This document shows, piece after piece, positions 9,183 through 17,402 of a DNA stretch of 64,000 bases. The position numbers were made by a program, and so were the translations under genes. The notes below the pieces were generated by a model, which saw only the letters and a program-made list of their open reading frames with translations, was not told the origin of the DNA and did not search any database. How positions within the stretch are numbered: the stretch's first letter is position 1; every line of letters starts with the position of its first letter. The stretch covers positions 124,001 through 188,000 of the forward strand of contig NZ_SUKA01000004.1 of NCBI RefSeq assembly GCF_005049105.1, written 5' to 3'. Source of the stretch: Sphingobacterium alkalisoli. GTDB taxonomy: Bacteria > Bacteroidota > Bacteroidia > Sphingobacteriales > Sphingobacteriaceae.

Positions 9183-10385
9183 TCATATTCTCATCTTTTT
9201 AGTTTCCGATATTGTTAGTTTTTGTCCCTCCATCTCGAAGGACAGTTTTGTTGCATAAGAAAGTAGTTCCAATACTTCGGATAGGTTTACATCTCGTCCT
9301 ATTGATCCGGAATAGGTTTTTGTTGTAGAAACTGACGATCCAAAGCGGATATCCAAATCATACCAAAGTGACAGCTGGTGAGCAATCTGCACGAGATTGT
9401 CATCTTTGAAATAGAACTCACCATTCTTCCAGGCCAAATCCCTTTTCAGGTCCGCATTTCTCACGTTGATCTGGTCACGGACAACATATGCCTTTTGCCC
9501 CGGCATCAGTATACTCTTCTGGTCTCCGGCAAAAACCTCTACCTTCCCCTCAGCCAATGTCGCATACAGCCTGTCGTTATAGGTATTAACATTGAAATGC
9601 GTACCCAGAACCTTGATGCTCCTATCCCCATTCACGTCGACAACAAACGGTCGATCCGCTTCGTGTGCCACTTCAAAATAGGCTTCACCTTCTAGGAATA
9701 CCCGTCTTTCGGAAGGAGAAAATACGACAGGAAAACGGAGCTTTGACATGGCATTGACCCAAACCTTGGTACCGTCCGCCAAAACCATACGAAAAAAGGA
9801 TGCCTTGGGCACGACCAATGTGTTGTATTTCGTTTTCTGATCTGGAATGGACGTTTCGGTGGAATAGTGCATTTCCTCTCCGTCATGAACCAGTTTTACA
9901 CCATTCCTTTTCTCTGTCACAGCTTCGGTATTCAGCGAGATTGTTTCGCCATCTGCAAAGATAAGCTGTGCTCCGCTACTTGCTGGGCGTACATCGGTTT
10001 CGTGTTCTGCTTCTTGCGCCAAGCCGAGCGTCTTATCCAAGGTTTTCGAAAAGAACAGCCATGAAAAAGTAAAAAGAAGTAAGATTGACGCTGCAGAAAG
10101 GATAGTGATTAATCGGACGGATCGGATACGCATAGCTTTTGAGACAACAGGTGCAGGGCCTTCAAGTTGTTGGCGCAAGCGTTGCCACGCGGTATTTTCG
10201 TCAAAAGCCGCCAATGCATTGAGCCTTGCCTCCACCTCAGAAGTTTTTTCAAACTCCTTTAGTAAAGCTTTATTTCGATCATCTTTTTCCAACCAAGCCG
10301 TGAATTCAGCCTCTTGCTCTTTGGAGAGGCTGTTTTTTAGATAGCCAATCAATAATTTAGCGATGCGGTCGCGATTAGTTTCCAT
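9183..10385 (-). CDS. FecR-type anti-sigma factor (cassette 1)
   Basis: A protein of 400 aa with a single membrane span at about residues 85-107 (LITILSAASILLLFTFSWLFF). The N-terminal cytoplasmic part (KLLIGYLKNSLSKEQEAEF, then LEKDDRNKALLKEF) is the sigma-binding segment. The periplasmic FecR domain carries the family signature PKASFFRMVLADGTKVWVNA followed by RRVFLEGEAYFEVAH, and the C-terminal DUF4974/STN-like domain ends the protein (VNLSEVLELLSYATKLSFEM). It should hold the sigma factor encoded 47 bp upstream until the STN domain of the loaded SusC barrel signals. The ATG at 10385 was preferred; an in-frame start eight codons earlier is possible. Confidence 0.93.
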   Translation of the reverse strand: METNRDRIAKLLIGYLKNSLSKEQEAEFTAWLEKDDRNKALLKEFEKTSEVEARLNALAAFDENTAWQRLRQQLEGPAPVVSKAMRIRSVRLITILSAASILLLFTFSWLFFSKTLDKTLGLAQEAEHETDVRPASSGAQLIFADGETISLNTEAVTEKRNGVKLVHDGEEMHYSTETSIPDQKTKYNTLVVPKASFFRMVLADGTKVWVNAMSKLRFPVVFSPSERRVFLEGEAYFEVAHEADRPFVVDVNGDRSIKVLGTHFNVNTYNDRLYATLAEGKVEVFAGDQKSILMPGQKAYVVRDQINVRNADLKRDLAWKNGEFYFKDDNLVQIAHQLSLWYDLDIRFGSSVSTTKTYSGSIGRDVNLSEVLELLSYATKLSFEMEGQKLTISETKKMRI

Positions 10386-10432
10386 ATTATAGTATATAGA
10401 AACATTCACGACAGATTAGAACCACAAAAAAA

Positions 10433-10966
10433 CTAATTTTTTATAAAAAAGATGAAAAGAGCTAAAAATTCTGGGTTTAACTTTTGGATAAGTACTTGCA
10501 TTCCACGCTGTTTTTGGGTTTTTACAGTATTGACGCGTATACCCATTTCTTCCGCGATCTCCGCATTGGACAAGCCTTCCAAGTACCCTTTTCTGAAAAC
10601 CTGCTGACAGGCATTGGGTAACGTTGCTACAATAGACAGGATCTCGGCAAGTACTTCCGAACGGATGATGTTGTTTTCAATCTCACTATCGTAACGATCC
10701 AAATACCCATTTTTCTCCCAATATCGATTAACAATCTTTCGTTGGCGGGCTAAATTATAACAGGAAAAGCGAACTGTAGAGTATAAAAAGTTTTTGATGG
10801 CAGTTTCATCTTCTGATATACGATCTTTCTGGTTGAAATAAACTAAAAATGCATCAGATACCACGTCCTCTGCCGCCAACATATCCGAAGTCATCCCCCA
10901 AGCGAAATGACATAAACTTTTGTAATGTTTTTTAAACAGAAGTTCTTCTTTTGTTCGTTCACTCAT
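10433..10966 (-). CDS. ECF sigma-70 factor, FecI-like (cassette 1)
   Basis: A protein of 177 aa of the Bacteroidota expansion of extracytoplasmic-function sigma factors. Region 2 is at about residues 8-75 (FKKHYKSLCHFAWGMTSDM, then AEDVVSDAFLVYF), and region 4 at about 110-165 contains the helix-turn-helix LSNAEIAEEMGIRVNTVKTQ. It precedes fecR by 47 bp and heads the cassette. It probably directs transcription of susC and the genes behind it once released from FecR. The paralogue at 22466-22993 has the same layout with clear divergence, so the two may recognise different promoters. Confidence 0.93.
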   Translation of the reverse strand: MSERTKEELLFKKHYKSLCHFAWGMTSDMLAAEDVVSDAFLVYFNQKDRISEDETAIKNFLYSTVRFSCYNLARQRKIVNRYWEKNGYLDRYDSEIENNIIRSEVLAEILSIVATLPNACQQVFRKGYLEGLSNAEIAEEMGIRVNTVKTQKQRGMQVLIQKLNPEFLALFIFFIKN

Positions 10967-11358
10967 ATATACCGCTCTCCTTCCGGCCTGCCGACACCTA
11001 TGAAAATGTTAATAAATGATCAATTGAAAGTAAATATACTAATATATTAAATATTGAAAGAAGTTTGGTGAAAAATATTTAAGAAACACATCCAATTCAT
11101 TACAATTTAATAAAAAATTGAAAAATAACCTTACCTACAAATGGGCTTTACGTGTATTTTTTTGAATTCAGTCAAAACTTTACACTATTATCGTGTTTTA
11201 TTTCCCCTAGTATCTTATAAAATATCAACCAGCATAACGCTTAGCTGCTGACTAAGTAATCTAAATCCAACTGTGGTCGAAGAGATTATTAAGGGCGCTG
11301 AGGAAATTAGAAAGTAAAACAATGGCTTGAATGTTCACGAACACTAAATCTAATCCTT
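10967..11358. other. Intergenic region between cassettes 1 and 2
   Basis: About 390 bp, AT-rich in its right part near the sigma gene. I see no TAnnTTTG element in the right place for the sigma gene. The only recognisable content is the gene relic at 11224-11268. Confidence 0.6.
11224..11268 (-). pseudogene. Relic of a third DUF4369-type gene
   Basis: About 45 bases here align with 11644-11688, inside the DUF4369-type gene, at roughly four identities in five. Two blocks are identical: CGCTTAGCTGCTG and AAGTAATCTA. In the intact gene this stretch codes for LHQQLSALWVNSL on the minus strand. The surrounding sequence has lost any similarity I can see and has no open frame. It looks like the worn tail of an earlier copy in the same place of the cassette. 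Confidence 0.6.
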
Positions 11359-11442
11359 CTATTTTAGTTTAATCCAGAAAATTCGATAAAAAAGAAAGCA
11401 AACTGTCAGAATACCAACTAAAATCATAAATACTTTTTCCAT
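11359..11442 (-). CDS. Small single-span membrane peptide, 27 aa (candidate)
   Basis: The minus-strand frame from the ATG at 11442 to the TAG at 11359 reads MEKVFMILVGILTVCFLFYR followed by IFWIKLK. It is one hydrophobic segment with a basic end, as expected for a small inner-membrane peptide with its C-terminus inside. It starts 7 bases after the stop of the DUF4369-type gene, so it would be translated from the same message. Short hydrophobic frames arise by chance in AT-rich DNA, so the call rests on the tight spacing and the clean membrane pattern only. Function unknown. Confidence 0.45.
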   Translation of the reverse strand: MEKVFMILVGILTVCFLFYRIFWIKLK

Positions 11443-11449
11443 AACTGTA

Positions 11450-12250
11450 TTATTTTAAATAAACCGACGTGCGTTTTGCCAGAGTCTCTTTTACATTTGG
11501 GGATAAAGCATCATAAACTTCTTTATAGTTATCGAAGTCATTTTGCGTATTCACCAAACTGTAAAAGATATATGGGGCAGGTGCAGTGGCTATATTCCTT
11601 TTTAGAAAGTTTACCTCAGCCCGTACCAAACTATCCCTTAAACTATTAACCCATAAAGCGCTTAGCTGCTGGTGAAGTAATCTAGACGATTCCAGATCGC
11701 CTGATTCATTCAGCTTATAGATGATCTGTTTAAGGCTGTCTTTTGCTTTCAGATTTGCTAAGCTATATTTTTTTGCAATTTCTGAGAATTCCTGATATAA
11801 ACGAAAATTGTCACCTTTAGAACTCACATTTAAATCCGCTCCCCAATCTTCATCTAATAAGCCCTGTTCCAATTGGGACTGATCAAGTCCTTCTGATATT
11901 GAAAACGTATATTTTCGAGATTCTTTCGGATCTAACCATACGGATTTGGAAAGTACATACCGAGGCAGTTCTTCCTCGCCAAAACGAGCATAGCGTTTTA
12001 GCTCTGTTGGTTTCAGAATATCCCGTTCCCAGGAAAAGACAACGGTGTAAATACCGGCGCGTATGCTGTCTATCTTTAAGACAAAAGTATGTTCCGCTAT
12101 TGTATCCGATGCAATTTGTTTGCCGCTGATAGCATCGTATACATCTACATATACTGTCGAATCAATTGGCAAGCTACCAATAAGCTGCACAGAAAAGGGA
12201 TTTTTGCAGGCTGTCAAATAAAGCAAAACAAGAGCTAGTAGGTATTTCAT
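11450..12250 (-). CDS. DUF4369-type lipoprotein (cassette 2)
   Basis: A protein of 266 aa starting MKYLLALVLLYLTACKN, a lipoprotein signal with cysteine at residue 15. The frame extends upstream to 12304, but the signal peptide fixes the ATG at 12250. The N-terminal half is a DUF4369-like beta domain (SIDSTVYVDVYDAISGKQ); the C-terminal half is helical (YQEFSEIAKKYSLANLKAKD and on), like the linker that precedes the thioredoxin domain in longer relatives, but the thioredoxin fold itself is absent. So this may be a family that kept only the leader region. Its first part is identical to the gene at the left window edge. It is likely envelope-anchored and of unknown role within the cassette. Confidence 0.82.
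   Translation of the reverse strand: MKYLLALVLLYLTACKNPFSVQLIGSLPIDSTVYVDVYDAISGKQIASDTIAEHTFVLKIDSIRAGIYTVVFSWERDILKPTELKRYARFGEEELPRYVLSKSVWLDPKESRKYTFSISEGLDQSQLEQGLLDEDWGADLNVSSKGDNFRLYQEFSEIAKKYSLANLKAKDSLKQIIYKLNESGDLESSRLLHQQLSALWVNSLRDSLVRAEVNFLKRNIATAPAPYIFYSLVNTQNDFDNYKEVYDALSPNVKETLAKRTSVYLK
11938..12168. repeat. Direct repeat, right copy (identical to 1-231)
   Basis: This is the partner of the repeat at the left window edge. Identity ends at 12168 on the right. On the left it continues at least to 11938, beyond which the partner is outside the window. Confidence 0.95.
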
Positions 12251-12320
12251 GCTGACAACTCTAATCATAGGACATTGAAGAAAATAAGTAATCTTATATA
12301 TCAATTTGAATCGAATAGGA

Positions 12321-12355
12321 GGAAAATGAAAGTTTAAATTCTACCTTCATTTTCC
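12321..12355 (-). terminator. Possible terminator after the second DUF4302 gene
   Basis: GGAAAATGAA (12321-12330) and TTCATTTTCC (12346-12355) form a perfect 10-bp stem with a 15-base loop. It lies about 160 bp after the stop at 12516 and about 70 bp before the DUF4369 start. The following U-run is weak. If it works, the DUF4369 gene needs its own promoter. Confidence 0.45.
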
Positions 12356-12515
12356 AACCTTTAACACGAAAGCATCTACTTAAGTGTACTACAGTTTCCT
12401 AAATCGTATCGCCATGTACTTTTAATGTTCCACAGCCTATCGAGCCGTGGTCAAATTGCTAATAAAGCTCTTGAAAATCGTTGGTATTACGAATAAACTT
12501 CACGATCGCAATAAG

Positions 12516-13754
12516 CTAGTGGAAAAATATCCAATTTTCCGCGTTATCTGCAGAAACAACTGCTATCCTATTATTGTATGTTTTAAATACATAATGTCCC
12601 GATGTCACTATATATCTATTTACCATACTTGTCATATACGCAGTTACGTCTGCTCTGGAAGCCGCTGCAAACGCTCCCAAATAAGTAAATCTCAACAAAT
12701 TACCTGTTGTAACAGTATGATTAATAGCTAAGGCGCCTGAATACCAAAAAAATCCAGGAAACCAAGCAACACAAATTTGATGATAAGCTTGCGTATTGAA
12801 ATTTCTATAGTTAAATACTGACTGCATATCAGATCGAATCGCTTTCATATTAAAAGCATCAAGTCGTTTACGTCGACTCCAACTATATTCTGACAACCAA
12901 ACTTGAGATTCATTAATTGAATTAGAAATAAGAAAGTCATTTATAGCATTTTCATAAAACGCAGGCTCAGCAGCATTAGTAATCTGACCATCTCTAAATG
13001 TAAAACTAGACGAAGTGGCCGGCTTTAAATCTTCAAAGGTTATAGATATACCGTTTAATGTTAAGGGATTTTCAAACTTAATACCATCCACTGTATTTAA
13101 AAATTTTGTAAAATGATAGTTGCTTACACCACCTTCTTTATAATGGAAAACAACAGCTTGATTCTCCTCGTCAACATATGCAAAGACCTCGGTGGAATTG
13201 TTCAGACTTATATTATAAAAGAATTTTGGCATAGTTAAAAGCGAATCAACATTCAATAGGTTCTCAACTTTTTCGTTAATTGAAGTAGTAGACTTACTTT
13301 TATAAAGCTTCAACCTACTTTTTTGATACTCCCCTTCAAGGAAAATAGTATCATTTTCCACATTTTTAAAGGTAAATAAAGTATCCAATCCACCCGCCAA
13401 TTGGGCTAAACTAGCAAAATTAGAGCTAGAAGGAAAGATTAAACTCGGGTTGGCTTTATGTACAGTAATTTTGTAGGATGTTGTATCTGGCTCAATAAAA
13501 TCCGTATTTACAGTACTAATAAAGTCAGCTATACTATTCGTATTAAATTCGATATAGCCATAACTTTGACTGTTATTTCGCCCTAAAACAATAAACTCCC
13601 ACCCCCCTTCGTAATTGCTGATCTCCTCAGCAAATGGTTGAAGTTTTTCTTCCGGGTCTCCATAAACATCTTCTACCTCGATTTGTGTTAATGAATCCTT
13701 TTGACAGGAAATAAAAGCAAACACAATAAAGGATAATAATAGCTTGGTTTTCAT
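12516..13754 (-). CDS. DUF4302-like lipoprotein, second of the pair (cassette 2)
   Basis: A protein of 412 aa with a lipoprotein signal (MKTKLLLSFIVFAFISC, cysteine at residue 17). It resembles its neighbour at 13766-15034 in outline: an early helical piece with the EEKLQPFAEEI segment, a GGWEFIVLG strand where DUF4302 proteins have a GW..., then a long beta-rich part. It starts 11 bp after the stop of that neighbour. Cassette 1 has only one DUF4302 gene, so this is probably an extra, faster-evolving member. Assignment to DUF4302 is by position and general shape and is less certain than for the other two. Confidence 0.72.
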   Translation of the reverse strand: MKTKLLLSFIVFAFISCQKDSLTQIEVEDVYGDPEEKLQPFAEEISNYEGGWEFIVLGRNNSQSYGYIEFNTNSIADFISTVNTDFIEPDTTSYKITVHKANPSLIFPSSSNFASLAQLAGGLDTLFTFKNVENDTIFLEGEYQKSRLKLYKSKSTTSINEKVENLLNVDSLLTMPKFFYNISLNNSTEVFAYVDEENQAVVFHYKEGGVSNYHFTKFLNTVDGIKFENPLTLNGISITFEDLKPATSSSFTFRDGQITNAAEPAFYENAINDFLISNSINESQVWLSEYSWSRRKRLDAFNMKAIRSDMQSVFNYRNFNTQAYHQICVAWFPGFFWYSGALAINHTVTTGNLLRFTYLGAFAAASRADVTAYMTSMVNRYIVTSGHYVFKTYNNRIAVVSADNAENWIFFH

Positions 13755-13765
13755 AATTAATATTT

Positions 13766-15034
13766 TTAATAAAATCTAAACCATAATTTACTGTCAGCGA
13801 CACTGACAAGATCAAAATAATTTTCACCTGTTTGATATACATAGTAACCATCTGTATCTGCCCATAGGGAAGACAAGGTCTGTATCTTTGGTAGATGAGC
13901 AGCTCCAGGACTTGTACCAGTTAAATTCGTTACTATAAACTTCATCACTCCCGAATTATCATAACTTGTTCTGAAATAAGGCCCTACAAAATTTGCTCCT
14001 CCATTAAAATAGGTAAACAAAACATCATAAGGGTCAATATAATATCGAGGCATGAAATACATACCAGCAAACCCCGGTATACTTCTAATATCCAAAGCAT
14101 CCTTAACACCACTGTAATTCGCTCCTGTTGAAGAATAATAGTCATAAGACTCTACATACATACGGCGGGGTGCATCTTTATCAATAAATACAGGTGCATC
14201 TACGTTCTCTATTGTTGCTGATGCCGATAAATTTACCTTTAAATCTACGGTTCCAGCAACTTGATCGGTAGCAAAATCGGTCAAACTACTAATTGACGTT
14301 TCCCCATCTTCAAAGGGATGTCGTAGTAGAACGCCATTATCAGCGACAGCATATTCCGTTGTGAATCTATTGAAAGTCCCATTTTTCTCATAATAAAAGC
14401 TAATAGTACTTTTCTCGGTATTTACGGTGAAAGCATAGTTCTTTCCATTGAAAACGAACTTATTATAATAATAAGTAAATTGGTTCACCTTATCCACTTC
14501 TTTCACATATTCATAGGCTCTTGCAATATAATCATCTCCTTGATCGGACTTTGCCCGCACTAGTAACAATTCACTGTCGTTATGATTACCTTTTAATTTG
14601 ATTGTATCCTGACCCGATTCCAAAATCGCAAACTCGAAATCAGAAATCAAACCCGCGCCCGTAGATCCCCCACTTTTATTGGGATCTGGATCAGAGAGAA
14701 TATGTAGGTAAGTATACGTATCGAAATAAAGACTGAGTACCTGATCAGCTTTTATTCTGTACGAGCTTTCTTTGCCGGCATTGGCTTTTTCCTCATCTAT
14801 TGAAGCATAAGTAACTACCCTATTATTCTCGTCAAATGTAAACTTGAAGGTATAGCCCCCGCCGCCTTCGGGAAACAAATAACCAATCCATCCCTTATCC
14901 GCTCCGGTCAATAAATCCAGATACTCTGCTTTTAGGCGATTTAATTTTGCATCGGGCCGTTCATAATTGATTTCATCTTTAGAACAAGCGACAATTGTCG
15001 TTGCTAAAAATAAATATATCCATATCCTTTTCAT
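13766..15034 (-). CDS. DUF4302-type lipoprotein, first of the pair (cassette 2)
   Basis: A protein of 422 aa, lipoprotein signal MKRIWIYLFLATTIVACSKD with cysteine at residue 17. It shows the same early pattern as the cassette 1 protein: RLKAEYLDLLTGADKGWIGY, then GGGYTFKFTFDENN, then a segment with YLHILSDPDPNKSGG that corresponds to YITMLQDPNPSVNGG in the other copy. These shared blocks make the two orthologous positions in the duplicated cassette. It begins 4 bp after the metallohydrolase stop. Likely a surface lipoprotein working with SusCD; no biochemical role is known to me for the family. Confidence 0.85.
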   Translation of the reverse strand: MKRIWIYLFLATTIVACSKDEINYERPDAKLNRLKAEYLDLLTGADKGWIGYLFPEGGGGYTFKFTFDENNRVVTYASIDEEKANAGKESSYRIKADQVLSLYFDTYTYLHILSDPDPNKSGGSTGAGLISDFEFAILESGQDTIKLKGNHNDSELLLVRAKSDQGDDYIARAYEYVKEVDKVNQFTYYYNKFVFNGKNYAFTVNTEKSTISFYYEKNGTFNRFTTEYAVADNGVLLRHPFEDGETSISSLTDFATDQVAGTVDLKVNLSASATIENVDAPVFIDKDAPRRMYVESYDYYSSTGANYSGVKDALDIRSIPGFAGMYFMPRYYIDPYDVLFTYFNGGANFVGPYFRTSYDNSGVMKFIVTNLTGTSPGAAHLPKIQTLSSLWADTDGYYVYQTGENYFDLVSVADSKLWFRFY

Positions 15035-15038
15035 ACTA

Positions 15039-15887
15039 TTAGTTCGTTAAGTTATCAATTGCCGATTTCACTTCAGCTTGAAGTTCCCTAAAATCGATCC
15101 CCAAAACATCTTTGTAATATTGAACTACAAGATTCTCCTTCGTCCGAAAAACAGAAGCAACATCCGGATTTGCTGCTACAATACTATCGTAAGCCTCTTG
15201 GCCTTCAACAAGTAAATAAGCTATTGTCTCCACAAAATCTTCTCTTTCCGCGGATTTTGCATAATTAGTAATAAGCCCTTGCTGATTCGCTTGAGTATTG
15301 GTAGAATTGAACCAAGTCGCTGTATACCACTGTGTACTCAATCCCCTCCAGGCCTGAGGATAATCAATTGTTTGATGTAAAATATGTGAAAATTCATGAT
15401 GAATAGTGTGTAACATGCGCACGACCTCACTTCTATTGCTCAATTCAAAATCATTGACTACAAATAAAACAATCTTAGATCCTCCTTCGGCTGTTCCCAA
15501 AATAATTGTGCCATTACTTTGGTATTCCGCACTGCCTACTAAAACAAATTTTGAAAGAGAATAGGTTTTAAGAAAATCAGTTCCTGCCAATTTCTCGTAA
15601 GGTTTCATCCAAATATCGCGGACAGCTGTTAGTACTGGAAGTACATTAGTTTCATCCGGAGGTACAAGCGTCCTGTTATAGTTCACCTCAAACGGATCCC
15701 ATTTATATTTAACTTCGATATTATACGTCTTAATAAACTCATTCGCAATAAATTGATCGAGAGATCCTTCTACCCACGTTTCACCCCCTAAATCGAAAAT
15801 TGGAATCGTGGGTAGAACTTCTTCTTTCGAACAGTTTATAAAAAACAGCGGAAGAAGAACTATAATATAGTTTTTAAGCTTTTTCAT
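15039..15887 (-). CDS. Zinc metallohydrolase lipoprotein of SusCD loci (cassette 2)
   Basis: A protein of 282 aa with a lipoprotein signal (MKKLKNYIIVLLPLFFINC, cysteine at residue 19). The HExxH motif (HEFSH) is at residues 164-168 and an EDFVE segment at 216-220, the same positions as in the cassette 1 copy. It stops where that copy begins its extra 180 residues, so this is the simple, single-domain form. It belongs to the same import-associated zinc metallohydrolase family and lies between susD and DUF4302 as in cassette 1. Its target, whether protein, peptide or other, is not known. Confidence 0.9.
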   Translation of the reverse strand: MKKLKNYIIVLLPLFFINCSKEEVLPTIPIFDLGGETWVEGSLDQFIANEFIKTYNIEVKYKWDPFEVNYNRTLVPPDETNVLPVLTAVRDIWMKPYEKLAGTDFLKTYSLSKFVLVGSAEYQSNGTIILGTAEGGSKIVLFVVNDFELSNRSEVVRMLHTIHHEFSHILHQTIDYPQAWRGLSTQWYTATWFNSTNTQANQQGLITNYAKSAEREDFVETIAYLLVEGQEAYDSIVAANPDVASVFRTKENLVVQYYKDVLGIDFRELQAEVKSAIDNLTN

Positions 15888-15909
15888 TTTTATACGTGTT
15901 TATTTTATA

Positions 15910-17382
15910 TTACCTGGGGTTAGCTTGAACTCCCGACAAAATCACTTCTTCTGGCAGCTGAAACATACGCATCGGATCATTAAGGCCTAAAGTATAGGTG
16001 TTTTTTTGATCATGAGAACGATGTACAACCACTATATTATGTCGCAAAATATCAAACCACCGTATCCCTTCAAATAGAAATTCTCTCCGCCTAAAATCCA
16101 AGACTCCGGAAATGATGTTATCTTCCAGATTTGCTCTGTAAAATGAAGCTAGCTTAGTTTCTGTGATATTATGCGTGGCAGGATTATAGATTGGATTATT
16201 TTGACTTGTGTATACCTTTTTACTTGCAAAACTGTTTAAATCAGCTATGGCATTATCGTATTGCTTTAATCTAGCATAAGCTTCGGCTCTGTTTAACAAC
16301 AATTCATCTGCGGTGAATAATGGGATCATATTATAAGGATCGCCGTATTCCGCATTAATTGAGGTGGTCACAAATAGCTCCTTAAATTTAGGAATATTAT
16401 AGACTGCCTCTGTACCACCGTAGATCATATAGGCGTAAGATCCGCCCGATACGTTACTACCATATATCAATTCAGATAACAGAGGTGTAGTCAAGCCATA
16501 CCGATATCCCGCTAAATTTCTGCCCCAGGCCGAAGCAGCTTCGACTAATAATAAATTTGTTGAGTTTTCCGCTATAGTATACCATTGTTGCTTAGCATAA
16601 TATTCCATCGATCGAAATGAAGTAGAATTTATCGGCCTAAGAAAAGAGGTAATATCCTGACCTAACGACGAATTCGCATGTTCTACTACCTTAGCGTAAT
16701 CCTGTTTAAATAAATAAAACCTTGCCGCAAACGCGTGGGCAGCAGCTCTAGTAAAGTGATATTTTGGAACTTTATACCTACTATCATCCAACAGTGGTAT
16801 ACCTTGCTGTAGGTCCTTCTCTATCAAGGTATAAACATTCTCTACTGTACCTCTTTCATATTTAGTCAACACATTCTTTTCAGCTTCGGTGACATAAGGA
16901 ATACCTACGTCAGTAGACGACGTATTTGGGTTATATACGCGGGAAAACAGTGTCACTAACATGTGATGCGCATAAGCTCTTGCAACCAAGGCCTCTCCTT
17001 TCATGGATAGCGTTTCTTTTGGAGACCCTAATTTTTCGATTGCCTCCAATGCATGGTTCGCTGCAGCTATTGCTCTGTATGCGCCATACCAATAAAATGT
17101 AGGCGTGTCTTCATCCCTAGACTCTACATCTTTAAACATCCAAGGATCGCGATTCTCTGGTTCACCAGTACCCGCTATGTTCCCTTTGTCCCCCGCATTG
17201 TCCGACGCAGCCTCCGTAAATGTAATGTAATTTGCACGTGGATACGCGGAAGTAAGAAGTTCAGCTATCTTATTTGGCGTATCTAATTCTGCACGCATAT
17301 CTGGAGTTGTTTCTAAATATTTGGAACATCCGCCGAATACCAAAGCAGAGATAAATAATGTCGTAATGAATATTTTTTTCAT
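15910..17382 (-). CDS. SusD/RagB-type substrate-binding lipoprotein (cassette 2)
   Basis: A protein of 490 aa with a lipoprotein signal (MKKIFITTLFISALVFGGC, cysteine at residue 19) followed by SKYLETTPDMRAELDTPNK, close to the CEKYLEVEPDMRAQINT start of the cassette 1 protein. The helical core (MKGEALVARAYAHHMLV) and the C-terminal QLPEEVILSGVQANPR are likewise shared. It lies 20 bp after susC and 22 bp before the metallohydrolase gene. It should cap the SusC barrel and bind the imported ligand at the surface. Confidence 0.95.
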   Translation of the reverse strand: MKKIFITTLFISALVFGGCSKYLETTPDMRAELDTPNKIAELLTSAYPRANYITFTEAASDNAGDKGNIAGTGEPENRDPWMFKDVESRDEDTPTFYWYGAYRAIAAANHALEAIEKLGSPKETLSMKGEALVARAYAHHMLVTLFSRVYNPNTSSTDVGIPYVTEAEKNVLTKYERGTVENVYTLIEKDLQQGIPLLDDSRYKVPKYHFTRAAAHAFAARFYLFKQDYAKVVEHANSSLGQDITSFLRPINSTSFRSMEYYAKQQWYTIAENSTNLLLVEAASAWGRNLAGYRYGLTTPLLSELIYGSNVSGGSYAYMIYGGTEAVYNIPKFKELFVTTSINAEYGDPYNMIPLFTADELLLNRAEAYARLKQYDNAIADLNSFASKKVYTSQNNPIYNPATHNITETKLASFYRANLEDNIISGVLDFRRREFLFEGIRWFDILRHNIVVVHRSHDQKNTYTLGLNDPMRMFQLPEEVILSGVQANPR

Positions 17383-17402
17383 AATTATTCTTTTTTCAAT
17401 TA

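Noticed and set aside
12397..12440. Possible hairpin near CCACAGCC ... GCCGTGG before the second DUF4302 gene end
   Set aside because: The arms pair only over about four bases once the bulges are counted, too little to call.
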